From the NCBI GenBank assembly GCA_014654535.1, contig BNBA01000004.1:114805-178804 (forward strand): a stretch of DNA of 64,000 nt, written 5' to 3'. Under the pieces are notes generated by a model. It was not told the origin of the DNA, searched no databases, and saw only the letters and a list, made by a program, of their open reading frames with translations. A program made the translations under genes and the position numbers. This stretch comes from Xanthomonas boreopolis (GTDB lineage Bacteria > Pseudomonadota > Gammaproteobacteria > Xanthomonadales > Xanthomonadaceae). Below are positions 37,609-45,214 of this stretch, piece after piece (the stretch's first letter is position 1; every line of letters begins with the position of its first letter).

Positions 37609-38091
37609 ATGGCCAGCGCATTCGATTTCACCGCCAACGCGATCGAGGGCCATCCGCAGCCGCTGTCCGACTACGCGGGCAAGGTACTGTTGATCGTCAA
37701 CGTGGCTTCGCGCTGCGGCTTCACCCCGCAGTACAGCGAACTGGAGGCGCTGTGGCAGCGCTACAGCGCGCAGGGGCTGGTGGTGCTGGGATTCCCGTGC
37801 GACCAGTTCGGCCACCAGGAACCGGGCAGCGAGCAGGAGATCGCGCGTTTCTGCGCGCTGAACTACGCGGTGAGCTTCCCGATGTTCGCCAAGGTTGAGG
37901 TCAACGGGCCGGGTGCGCATCCACTCTGGCAGTGGCTGGTCCGGCAGCGCGCCGGCCTGCTCGGCACGCGCGCGATCAAGTGGAACTTCACCAAGTTCCT
38001 GGTCGGCCGCGATGGCCAGGTGCTGGACCGCTATGCCTCGGCCACGCCGCCGCGCAGGCTGGCGCGCGACATCGAGCGGGCGCTGGGGTAA
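37609..38091 (+). CDS. btuE: Glutathione/thioredoxin peroxidase, BtuE family
   Basis: A 160-residue peroxidase reducing hydrogen peroxide and lipid hydroperoxides with thioredoxin or glutathione. Peroxidatic Cys36 is in NVASRCGFTPQY; the Gln and Trp of the catalytic tetrad are in the GFPCDQFGHQEPGS and KWNFTKFLV stretches. In BtuE-like enzymes the resolving Cys lies in FPCNQF, matched by FPCDQF (about 64-69). An in-frame ATG at 37579 would add ten residues but lacks family similarity. Confidence 0.93.
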   Translation: MASAFDFTANAIEGHPQPLSDYAGKVLLIVNVASRCGFTPQYSELEALWQRYSAQGLVVLGFPCDQFGHQEPGSEQEIARFCALNYAVSFPMFAKVEVNGPGAHPLWQWLVRQRAGLLGTRAIKWNFTKFLVGRDGQVLDRYASATPPRRLARDIERALG

Positions 38092-38113
38092 TGCCTCCGG
38101 ACACGCCCGGGCC

Positions 38114-38196
38114 CGTCATTCCCGCGAAAGCGGGAATCCATGGACGTCGAGCGATTGAAGCAACGTCCTTGGATTCCCGCTTTCGCGGGAATGACG
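38114..38196. repeat. REP-like palindrome, family B, full copy
   Basis: Perfect 27-bp inverted repeat (38114-38140 with 38170-38196), arm CGTCATTCCCGCGAAAGCGG and onward. Each arm folds into ATTCCCGC-GAAA-GCGGGAAT, a stem with a GNRA loop. It sits between the convergent btuE and fpr genes. Confidence 0.92.
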
Positions 38197-38217
38197 GAGA
38201 ATTTCTGGATTGATGCG

Positions 38218-38997
38218 TCACTTCTCGACGAACGCGCGCTCGAACACGTAGTGGCCCGGCGAGCCGATGCGGGGCGAGGCCTCGAAGCCGCGCGAATCGA
38301 GCAGCGTGCGCAGGTCGGCCAGCATCTGCGGGCTGCCGCAGATCATGAAGCGGTCGTTGGCCGGGTCGATCTCCGGCAGGCCCAGCGTGCGCTGCATCGC
38401 GCCGCTTTCGATCAGCTGGGTCAGGCGGCCGCGGTTGGGGAACGCCTCGCGGGTCACCGCCGGGTAGTACAGCAGCTTCTCGCGGATGATCTCGCCGAGG
38501 AACTCGTGCTGCGGCAGTTCCTTCTCGAAGTGCTCGCGATAGGCGAGATCCTTCTCGTAGCGCACGCCATGGGTCAGGATCACCTTGTCGAAGCGCTCGT
38601 AGGTCTCCGGGTCCTTGATCACCGACAGCCACGGCGCCAGCCCGGTGCCGGTGCCCAGCAGGTACAGGTGGCGGCCCGGGTGCAGGTCGCTGATCAACAG
38701 GGTGCCGGTGGGCTTCTTGCCGACCAGGACCTTGTCGCCCGGCTTGATGTGCTGCAGGCGCGAGGTGAGCGGGCCGTCCTGGACCTTGATGCTGAAGAAC
38801 TCCAGCTGCTCCTCCCAGTTGGCGCTGGCGATCGAATAGGCGCGCAGCAGCGGCCGGGTCTCGGTCTCCAGGCCGATCATCACGAACTGGCCGTTCTCGA
38901 AGCGGAAGCCGGAATCGCGGGTGGTGGTGAAGCTGAAGTAGGCGTCCGTCCAGTGACGGACATCGAGCACCGTTTCGGCGCCAAAAGCGGAAGACAT
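38218..38997 (-). CDS. fpr: Ferredoxin/flavodoxin-NADP+ reductase
   Basis: A 259-residue FAD enzyme moving electrons between NADPH and ferredoxin or flavodoxin. FAD-binding RAYSIASANW (RxYS) and the NADP-binding GTGTGLAPWLSVI and MICGSPQML are clear; the protein ends YVFERAFVEK, the usual bacterial fpr C-terminus. Upstream a -10 TAGAAT (39031-39036) and a 19-bp Fur-box-like palindrome suggest iron- or stress-linked control. Confidence 0.94.
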   Translation of the reverse strand: MSSAFGAETVLDVRHWTDAYFSFTTTRDSGFRFENGQFVMIGLETETRPLLRAYSIASANWEEQLEFFSIKVQDGPLTSRLQHIKPGDKVLVGKKPTGTLLISDLHPGRHLYLLGTGTGLAPWLSVIKDPETYERFDKVILTHGVRYEKDLAYREHFEKELPQHEFLGEIIREKLLYYPAVTREAFPNRGRLTQLIESGAMQRTLGLPEIDPANDRFMICGSPQMLADLRTLLDSRGFEASPRIGSPGHYVFERAFVEK

Positions 38998-39030
38998 GCC
39001 GTTGATCGGATTGGGGAGGAAACCGGACCG

Positions 39031-39060
39031 ATTCTACCCTAAATGAGAGAAGCTCTCATT
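39031..39060 (-). promoter_or_regulatory. fpr promoter overlapped by a Fur-box-like palindrome
   Basis: On the minus strand AATGAGAG-CTT-CTCTCATT (39042-39060) is a perfect 8-bp palindrome; it matches 15 of 19 positions of an AATGAGAATGATTCTCATT-type Fur box. A -10 TAGAAT lies at 39031-39036 and, with a 17-bp spacer, the -35 ATGAGA falls inside the palindrome, so a bound repressor would block RNA polymerase. Assignment to Fur is inference. Confidence 0.6.
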
Positions 39061-39148
39061 AATGCCGGCCGGACGGCTGGCTCCCCGAAGGGTTCCAACC
39101 CCGATGGCGCCGCCGGCATTGTTGGGTCCTCACGCGCCTTCCAGGGGC

Positions 39149-40354
39149 TCAGGAGGCCTCGGGCGGGGTGATCTGCAGCAACTTGCCGTCGGGCTCGTCG
39201 GTGACCACGTAGACCTTGCCGTCGCTGCCCACGTGCACGTCGCGCACGCGTTCGCCGATCTCGTCCAGCAGGCGTTCCTCGCCGGCGATGCGATCGCCGT
39301 CCAGGCTCAGCCGGATCAGGTTGCGCTGCGCCAGCGAGCCCAGCAGCAGGCTGTCGTTCCAGGCGCTGCCGGGGTGGCCGGTGTAGAAGGCCATCCCGCT
39401 CAGGCCCGGCGATACCTCCCAGACGTGATGCGGGGCTTCGAGTCCTTCGCGCGCATTGCCCACGGCCTCGGCGATCGGCTGGCCGGAGTAGTCGATGCCA
39501 TGGGTGATCAGCGGCCAGCCGTAGTTCTTGCCCGGCTCGGGCAGGTTCAGCTCGTCGCCGCCGCGCGGGCCATGCTCGCTTTCCCACAGCTTGCCGGTCC
39601 GCGGGTCGAACGCGAGGCCCTGCGAGTTGCGGTGGCCGTAGCTCCAAATCTCGGGCCGCGCCTGGCCGTTGCCGACGAAGGGGTTGTCGGCCGGCACGCC
39701 GCCGTCGGGATCGAGCCGGACCAGCTTGCCCTGCAGTTTGTCCAGTTCCTGCGACATCATCCGCAAGGTGCGTTCGCCCTGGCTGACGAACAGGTGTCCC
39801 TGGCCGTCGAAAGCCAGGCGCGAGCCGAAGTGGTTCTCGCTGTTGACCTTCGGCTCCTGGCGGTAGATCACCCGCACGTCGCCGAGCCCGGCCTCGCCCA
39901 GGATGGCGCTGGCCACCGCGGTGCCGGCGAGCACGCCTTCGCCGGGTTCGGCGTAACTGAGGTAGATGCGCCGGCTCTGCGCGAAATCCGGGGCCAGGAC
40001 CACGTCGAGCAAGCCACCCTGGCCGCGCGCGTAGACCGCCGGCACGCCGGCGAGCGGTGCCGATACCTGGCCGTCGGCGCCGATCCGGCGCAGGGTGCCG
40101 CCGCGTTCGGTCACCAGGAAGCCGCCGTCCGGCAGCAGCGCCACCGCCCAGGGGTGGGCGAGGCCGCTCGCCAGTTCGCGCACCTGGATCGGCCCGAGCT
40201 GGCTGGCCAGGGCCCGCGCCGGGGCGGCGGCAGCGGCCTGGCCCTGGGGCCGGGACGGCGCGTGGGTTTCGTTGCCGCAGGCGGCGAGCAGGGCGGTGGC
40301 GATCAGCAGGCCCAGGCGGGCTGGGCGCGAAGGCAGGAGGGCGGCCAGGGACAT
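39149..40354 (-). CDS. PQQ-dependent sugar (aldose) dehydrogenase, lipoprotein
   Basis: A 401-residue beta-propeller enzyme of the YliI/soluble glucose dehydrogenase family. Lipobox LLAAC places lipidated Cys at 26. Family blocks are LAHPWAVALLPDGGFLVTERGG, ENHFGSRLAFDGQGHLFVSQGER, WSYGHRNSQGLAFDP, WESEHGPRGGDELN and NYGWPLITHGIDYSG, which hold PQQ and calcium contacts. It oxidises aldoses in the periplasm and passes electrons to the respiratory chain. Confidence 0.93.
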   Translation of the reverse strand: MSLAALLPSRPARLGLLIATALLAACGNETHAPSRPQGQAAAAAPARALASQLGPIQVRELASGLAHPWAVALLPDGGFLVTERGGTLRRIGADGQVSAPLAGVPAVYARGQGGLLDVVLAPDFAQSRRIYLSYAEPGEGVLAGTAVASAILGEAGLGDVRVIYRQEPKVNSENHFGSRLAFDGQGHLFVSQGERTLRMMSQELDKLQGKLVRLDPDGGVPADNPFVGNGQARPEIWSYGHRNSQGLAFDPRTGKLWESEHGPRGGDELNLPEPGKNYGWPLITHGIDYSGQPIAEAVGNAREGLEAPHHVWEVSPGLSGMAFYTGHPGSAWNDSLLLGSLAQRNLIRLSLDGDRIAGEERLLDEIGERVRDVHVGSDGKVYVVTDEPDGKLLQITPPEAS

Positions 40355-40433
40355 CGGTCGGGTCTCGGTCGTCGTCGGGGCGTAGAGCGTATTACGAACG
40401 CCGGCGCGGGTGCGAAGCATCCCGACGCGCGTT

Positions 40434-42296
40434 CTAGCGATAGCCTGCCGCCTGCAGTTCGAACAACTCCGCGTAGCGCCCGCCCTGGGCCATGAGCTGC
40501 TCGTGGCTGCCGCTGGCCTCGATCCGGCCGTCGGCGAGCACCAGGATGCGGTCGGCCATGCGCACGCTGGAGAAGCGGTGCGAGATCAGCACCGCGGTGC
40601 GTTGCCGCGACAGTTCCTTGAAACGCTGGAATACCTCGAACTCGGCGCGCGCGTCCAGCGCGGCGGTCGGCTCGTCGAGGATCATCACCTGGGCGTCGCG
40701 CAGGTAGGCGCGCGCGATGGCGATCTTCTGCCATTGCCCGCCGGACAGGTCCACGCCCTGCTTGAAGCGGCGGCCGATCACCTGCTCGTAGCGGCGCGGC
40801 AGCGCCTCGATCATGTCGTCCGCCAGCGCGCGCCGCGCCGCGTCCTCGATGCGCGGCCGGTCGTGCATCGACTCGACCCTGCCCACGCCGATGTTCTCGC
40901 CGGCGGAGAGGTGATAGCGCACGAAGTCCTGGAAGATCACGCCCATGTTGGCGCGCAGGTCGTCCAGGTCGTAGTCGCGCAGGTCGCGCCCGTCCAGCAG
41001 GATGCGGCCCTCGTCCGGGTCGTACAGGCGGGCCAGCAGCTTCACCAGCGTGGTCTTGCCGGCGCCGTTCTCGCCGACCAGCGCCAGCACCTCGCCGGCG
41101 CGCAGCTCGAAATCGAGGTGGCGCACCGCCCAGCGTTCCGCGTCGGGATAGCGGAAGCCGACATCCTCGAACACGAAGCCGTGCCGGATCGGCTGCGGCA
41201 CCGGCAGGGCGCCGGGCCGCGAGACGATCTCCGGCTCGATCTCGAAGAACGAGAACAGGTCGTCCAGGTACAGCGCCTGGCCGGCGACCTGCGAGAAGCC
41301 GATCAGCAGGCCTTCCAGCAACTGCCGCAGGCGCAGGAAGCTGCCGGCCAGGAAGGTCAGGTCGCCGATGCTGAAATCGCCGCGGATCGTGCGCCAGGCG
41401 ATGTAGCCGTACGCCGTGTAGTACCCCAGCGTGCCCAGCGCGGCCAGCAGCGTTCCCCAGAAGGCGCGCCGGCGCGCCAGCGCGCGGTTGGCCAGGTGCA
41501 GTTTCTCCGCCAGCTCCCGGTAGCGTTCGATCAGGAAGCGGTGCAGGTTGAAGATCTTCACTTCCTTGGCGGTCTCGACGCTGGCGCCGACCTGGCGCAG
41601 GTAGTCGAGCTGGCGCCGCTCCGGCGTCCACTGGTAATTGAGCGAATAGTTCAGCGCGTTGAAATGCGCCTCGCCGACGAAGGCGGGCACCAGCGCGAGC
41701 GCGAGCAGCACGATCAGCCAGGGCGCGTAGACCAGCAGGCCGACCGCGAAGCTGGCCACGGTGATGGTGTCCTGCACCTGGCCGAACAGCTGGCTCATCA
41801 GGCTCATGCGGCCCATGCTCTGGCGCCGCGCACGGTCCAGCCGGTCCTGCAGGTCCGGGTCTTCGAAATCCTCCAGGTCCAGCCGCGCGGCGTGTTCCAT
41901 CAGCCGGATGCTGGTGCTGTTGTTGAACAGCTCCGACAGCAGCGTGTCGGCGTAGCCGACCAGCCGGCCGAGCAGGTCCGAGCCGATCGCCAGCAGGAGC
42001 TCCAGCGCGAGCAGTTCCAGCAGGCGATCGAGCTGCCCGCCCGCCAGCGCCTCCGGCAGCGAACGCAGCCCGGGCTGCGTGCCGGCCAGGCGGATGGCCT
42101 CGTCGATGATCAGCTTGCCGACGTAGAGCGTCGCGATCGGGGTCAATGCCCGGACCAGGCGCAGGCCCAGGCTGGCCAGCGTCAGGAGACGGCTGGTCCG
42201 CCATATCTCGCGCAGGAACGGCGGGATGTTGCGCATCGCGTCGAAGCGTTCGCGCAGGCTGGGATGGCGTGAAGGCGACGCGGCATGGGGTGTCAT
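40434..42296 (-). CDS. ABC exporter, fused permease/ATPase (MsbA-like half transporter)
   Basis: A 620-residue half transporter working as a dimer. The membrane domain (about 30-340) has six predicted segments; the ATPase domain (about 370-610) has Walker A GENGAGKTT, signature LSGGQWQKIAIARA, Walker B VMILDEPTAALD and the switch His in LISHRFSS. Substrate, whether lipid, peptide or drug, cannot be told; the gene stands alone. Its start ATG is followed by a basic cytoplasmic tail rich in Arg and His. Confidence 0.9.
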   Translation of the reverse strand: MTPHAASPSRHPSLRERFDAMRNIPPFLREIWRTSRLLTLASLGLRLVRALTPIATLYVGKLIIDEAIRLAGTQPGLRSLPEALAGGQLDRLLELLALELLLAIGSDLLGRLVGYADTLLSELFNNSTSIRLMEHAARLDLEDFEDPDLQDRLDRARRQSMGRMSLMSQLFGQVQDTITVASFAVGLLVYAPWLIVLLALALVPAFVGEAHFNALNYSLNYQWTPERRQLDYLRQVGASVETAKEVKIFNLHRFLIERYRELAEKLHLANRALARRRAFWGTLLAALGTLGYYTAYGYIAWRTIRGDFSIGDLTFLAGSFLRLRQLLEGLLIGFSQVAGQALYLDDLFSFFEIEPEIVSRPGALPVPQPIRHGFVFEDVGFRYPDAERWAVRHLDFELRAGEVLALVGENGAGKTTLVKLLARLYDPDEGRILLDGRDLRDYDLDDLRANMGVIFQDFVRYHLSAGENIGVGRVESMHDRPRIEDAARRALADDMIEALPRRYEQVIGRRFKQGVDLSGGQWQKIAIARAYLRDAQVMILDEPTAALDARAEFEVFQRFKELSRQRTAVLISHRFSSVRMADRILVLADGRIEASGSHEQLMAQGGRYAELFELQAAGYR

Positions 42297-42383
42297 GCCG
42301 CGATTGTGCCGCGCGTGCCGCCAGGCGGGAATGCGGCAATTTTGCGCGGGGGCGTCTCCGCCTCCTGGGGCGGAGGATACAAC

Positions 42384-42452
42384 TGTGGGAGCGACTTCAG
42401 TCGCGACAAGGCCCTACCGATAAAGCCCGTCGCGGCTGAAGCCGCTCCCACA
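42384..42452. repeat. REP-like palindrome, family A, full copy
   Basis: Arms TGTGGGAGCGACTTCAGTCG and so on (42384-42407) and the inverted copy at 42429-42452. The two arms differ: left stem GCGACT-TC-AGTCGC, right stem (read inverted) GCGGCT-TC-AGCCGC, with both partners of a pair changed. Confidence 0.9.
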
Positions 42453-42484
42453 TGAGCACGAGGCACCGCGGAAATGCGGGCGGA

Positions 42485-43375
42485 TTACTCGTCCAGGCGC
42501 AAGGTGAGGCACTTGGCCGAGCCGCCGGACTTGAGGAACTCGTCCAGCGGCGTTTGCGCGACGGCATAGCCGAAACCGGCCAGCGCCTGCTGCAGGGCGG
42601 CGCTGGCGCGGTGCATGACCACGGTGTCGTCCAGGTCCACCGCGTTGCAGGCGAAGGCCAGCGCGTCCTCCTCGGCGACCGCGATGCGCAGGTGCGGCGG
42701 CACGCGCCTGGCGATCTCCTCCTGCGCCCGTTCGTCGAACGCGGCGGGGTAGTACAGCAGGCGACCGTCGCGCAGCGGGCAGAAGCAGGTGTCCAGGTGG
42801 TAGAAGCGCGCATCCACCAGCCGCAGCGGCACCACTTCCACGTCCAGCATGCGCTCCAGCTCCGGCGCCGCCGCGGCGTCGCTGCGGTGGCCGTGACCCA
42901 GCCACAGCCGCGGCTGGCGGCCACGCTCGAACAGCGCATCGCCGGCGCCTTCGAACATCACCGTGTCCGGCAGCGGGCGGATGCGGAAGCCGGCGCGGCG
43001 GAACCACTCGATGCACAGCGGTTCCTCGCCGCGCCGCTCCGGATGGCGGAACCGGCTGGGGATGAAGTCGTTGCCGCGCACCAGGCCGGCGTTGGCGGTG
43101 AACACCAGGTCGGGCAGGCCCGGCGCGGGCGCCAGCAGGTCGACGTCCGCATGCATCGCCAGCAGTTCCTGCAGCGCCTGCCATTGCGTCCAGGCCCTGC
43201 GCGGGTTGGCGCCGTGCACGTGCGCCGCCATCCAGGGATTGATGACGTAGTCGACGGCGAAGTGTTCAGGTGCGCACAGCAGCAGGTGGTGGCGGAGCGG
43301 GGCGGCGGACCAGGCCGCCGCCAGCGACGTGGGGGTCTCGCCGGCCAGGACCGGCAGGTCGTGCTTGTCGTCCAT
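42485..43375 (-). CDS. Amidinotransferase-fold hydrolase (arginine deiminase/DDAH-related)
   Basis: A 296-residue penteine-fold enzyme. Markers are LPDLVFTANAGLVRGNDFIPSRFRHPERRGE (substrate-binding region), DTVMFEGAGDAL, His in YHLDTCFCPL and the nucleophilic Cys in GGSAKCLTLRL near the C-terminus. Relatives hydrolyse guanidino groups of arginine or methylated arginines to citrulline (CtlX, DDAH). The exact substrate is undecided. It stands between repeat family A and the carboxymuconolactone decarboxylase-like gene. Confidence 0.88.
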   Translation of the reverse strand: MDDKHDLPVLAGETPTSLAAAWSAAPLRHHLLLCAPEHFAVDYVINPWMAAHVHGANPRRAWTQWQALQELLAMHADVDLLAPAPGLPDLVFTANAGLVRGNDFIPSRFRHPERRGEEPLCIEWFRRAGFRIRPLPDTVMFEGAGDALFERGRQPRLWLGHGHRSDAAAAPELERMLDVEVVPLRLVDARFYHLDTCFCPLRDGRLLYYPAAFDERAQEEIARRVPPHLRIAVAEEDALAFACNAVDLDDTVVMHRASAALQQALAGFGYAVAQTPLDEFLKSGGSAKCLTLRLDE

Positions 43376-43458
43376 CGATTCGTCTCTGCGCGCCAGGAGA
43401 CATGACGCTAGCGGCGGCGTGTTGCGCGCAGATGGCAGATGCCAGGACGGGCGCGGGA

Positions 43459-43899
43459 TCAGGGCAGCTGCGGCTGCAGGCCGACGCCGAGGCGGTTCCA
43501 GGCGTTGATCACCGCCACCGCCATGGTGATCTCGGAAATGCCCTGGTCGTCGTAGTGCTCGCGCAGCGCCTCGTACAGGGCGTCCGCCGGGGCGGCCGTG
43601 GGCAGCCGGGTCAGGGCCTCGGCCCAGGCCAGCGCGGCGCGTTCGCGGCCATCGAAGAAGCGGCTGTCGTGCCAGCCGGCGACGGTATCGAGCTTGCGCG
43701 GGTCCATGCCGCCCTTGCGCAGCGCGGTGGCGTGCATGTCCATGCAGAAGGCGCAGCCGTTGATCTGCGACACCCGCAGGAACAGCAGCTCCACCAGCTC
43801 GGAGCCGATGCTGCCGTCGTGGAGGGACGCGCTGGCCGCGGACATGCTCTTGACCGCGGTGGGGACGTGGCGGGTGTAGTCGATGCGGTTGAACTTCAT
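43459..43899 (-). CDS. Carboxymuconolactone decarboxylase (AhpD-like) family protein, ECF41 partner
   Basis: A 146-residue all-helical protein with the AhpD-type redox site CAFCMDMHA (CxxCxxxH, about 49-57) and SELVELLFLRVSQING before it. Such proteins act as alkylhydroperoxidases or related redox enzymes. Its promoter TGTCACG-N16-CGTC is the same as that of the ECF41 sigma gene encoded 333 bp upstream, which matches the known genomic association of ECF41 sigmas with this family. Confidence 0.92.
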   Translation of the reverse strand: MKFNRIDYTRHVPTAVKSMSAASASLHDGSIGSELVELLFLRVSQINGCAFCMDMHATALRKGGMDPRKLDTVAGWHDSRFFDGRERAALAWAEALTRLPTAAPADALYEALREHYDDQGISEITMAVAVINAWNRLGVGLQPQLP

Positions 43900-43948
43900 G
43901 GGGTTTCTCCTGGAATGAGCGGCCGCGATGGCCGCTTTCGACATCCAG

Positions 43949-43975
43949 GACGCGCGGGAAAAACGCGGCGTGACA
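43949..43975 (-). promoter_or_regulatory. ECF41-type promoter of the CMD-family gene
   Basis: On the minus strand TGTCACG (complement of 43969-43975), a 16-nt spacer, then CGTC (complement of 43949-43952). It ends 50 bp before the ATG. The flanks CTGTCACGCCG and CGTCCTGG are identical to those of the sigma gene promoter. Confidence 0.85.
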
Positions 43976-44046
43976 GGGTGGGGAGATGGCTTGGTGATCG
44001 GTAATGGTTCCGATTTCTGGAGGCGCAGGTCGCGGTGAAGGATGAC

Positions 44047-44074
44047 TGTGGGAGGGACTTCAGTCCCGACGGGC
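44047..44074. repeat. REP-like palindrome, family A, half copy, in the CMD/sigma spacer
   Basis: A single arm TGTGGGAGGGACTTCAGTCC and so on, with stem GGGACT-TC-AGTCCC. The C-to-G change in the left side is matched by G-to-C on the right. The 333-bp spacer 43900-44232 also contains the CMD promoter and a family C fragment (about 44175-44220); no gene is seen in it. Confidence 0.8.
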
Positions 44075-44232
44075 TTTGCCTGCACGGTTCGATCGGATGG
44101 TGAAGGCTTTCCTCTCGCCGGGGTGAAGGCGTATTGCTTGTGAACCACGGGATCGCACACGCCCGATGCCCGGGGCGCGAAGCGAGGTGCCCGAAGGGCG
44201 GATGAGGGTCCGGGCGATCATCCAGGGCGCCG

Positions 44233-45093
44233 TCAGGCCCGCGGCAACTTGTCCGGATTCATCACGTTGAGCAATTCGACGATGCGATCGCCGTCGATCA
44301 CTGCGAGCGTGGTCGAGTGCAGTCTCCCGTCGCGGAAGCGCAGGATCGCCGGTTCGCCGTTGACCGTGCCCATTCGCGCGACAAGCCCCAGCTTGCGGCG
44401 CGCCACCGCCCAATACAGGCGGGCAATGCGCTCGGCGCCGAGCAGCGGACGCAGTGCGGCGGTGACCTTGCCGCCGCCGTCGGAAACCAGCCGCGCATTG
44501 CTGTCGAGCAGCGCGGTGATCGCGGCCATGTCGCCGGCCTGCGAGGCGATCATGAAGCGCTCCAGCAGTTCCCGGTGGTGTTGCCGGTCGACCGGGAAGC
44601 GCGGTCGCTCCGCCTGCAGCCGCGTCCGCGCGCGGTGCACCATCTGCCGGCAGTTGGCCTCGCTGTGGCCGAGCAGCTCGGCGATGCGCGCGTAGTCGTA
44701 GTCGAAGGCCTCCTTCAGCAGGAAGGCGGCACGCTCCTCCGGACCGAGCCGTTCCATCGCCGCCAGCAACGCCAGCGAGACCTGCTCGGCGCGCTCGCGC
44801 AGTTCCTGCGGTCCGGGTTCCTCGCTGATCTCCAGGGGCTCGGGCAGCCACGGGCCGGTGTAGCGGCTGCGGGCGGTGCGCGCCGCCCGCAGGCGATCCA
44901 GGCCGAGCCGGGTGGTAGCGGTGACCAGCCAGGCTTCCGGGTCCACGATGCCGGCGCGATCGGCGCCGTGCCAGCGCAGCCAGGCGTCCTGCACCACGTC
45001 CTCGGCCTCGGTGCGCGCGCCCAGCAGGCGGTAGGCGAGGCTGAACAGGCGTGGGCGGTGCTGCTCGAAGACGGTGTCGGTGTTCATGGGCAT
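44233..45093 (-). CDS. ECF41 family RNA polymerase sigma factor with SnoaL-like C-terminal extension
   Basis: A 286-residue sigma factor: region 2 (about 8-75), region 4 (about 115-165) and a SnoaL-like C-terminal domain (about 180-286). The three ECF41 extension motifs are present: WLPEPL, DGGGKV and NPDKL at the very C-terminus. In characterised ECF41 proteins this extension replaces an anti-sigma and tunes activity. ATG at 45087 is an alternative start. It is autoregulated, judging by the TGTCACG-N16-CGTC promoter in front of it and the CMD gene. Confidence 0.93.
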   Translation of the reverse strand: MPMNTDTVFEQHRPRLFSLAYRLLGARTEAEDVVQDAWLRWHGADRAGIVDPEAWLVTATTRLGLDRLRAARTARSRYTGPWLPEPLEISEEPGPQELRERAEQVSLALLAAMERLGPEERAAFLLKEAFDYDYARIAELLGHSEANCRQMVHRARTRLQAERPRFPVDRQHHRELLERFMIASQAGDMAAITALLDSNARLVSDGGGKVTAALRPLLGAERIARLYWAVARRKLGLVARMGTVNGEPAILRFRDGRLHSTTLAVIDGDRIVELLNVMNPDKLPRA

Positions 45094-45120
45094 GTCGTCC
45101 GTTCGGGTGGGCCGCCCCAG

Positions 45121-45147
45121 GACGGAACAGCGCGTGCCGGCGTGACA
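45121..45147 (-). promoter_or_regulatory. ECF41-type promoter of the sigma gene
   Basis: On the minus strand TGTCACG (complement of 45141-45147), 16 nt, CGTC (complement of 45121-45124), 28 bp before the first ATG. It is identical in core, spacer length and close flanks to the CMD promoter. Confidence 0.85.
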
Positions 45148-45214
45148 GCCGGCCCGGCCGCCACTTTGCTCTAAAATGGGCGGGTTTTCTCCTCCGCGAG
45201 CCGAAGAGCCAGCC

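Noticed and set aside
45176..45214. Upstream ATG extension of fumarase
   Set aside because: The ATG is part of a likely -10 hexamer (TAAAAT), and the extra residues do not match class I fumarases; GTG at 45215 fits.
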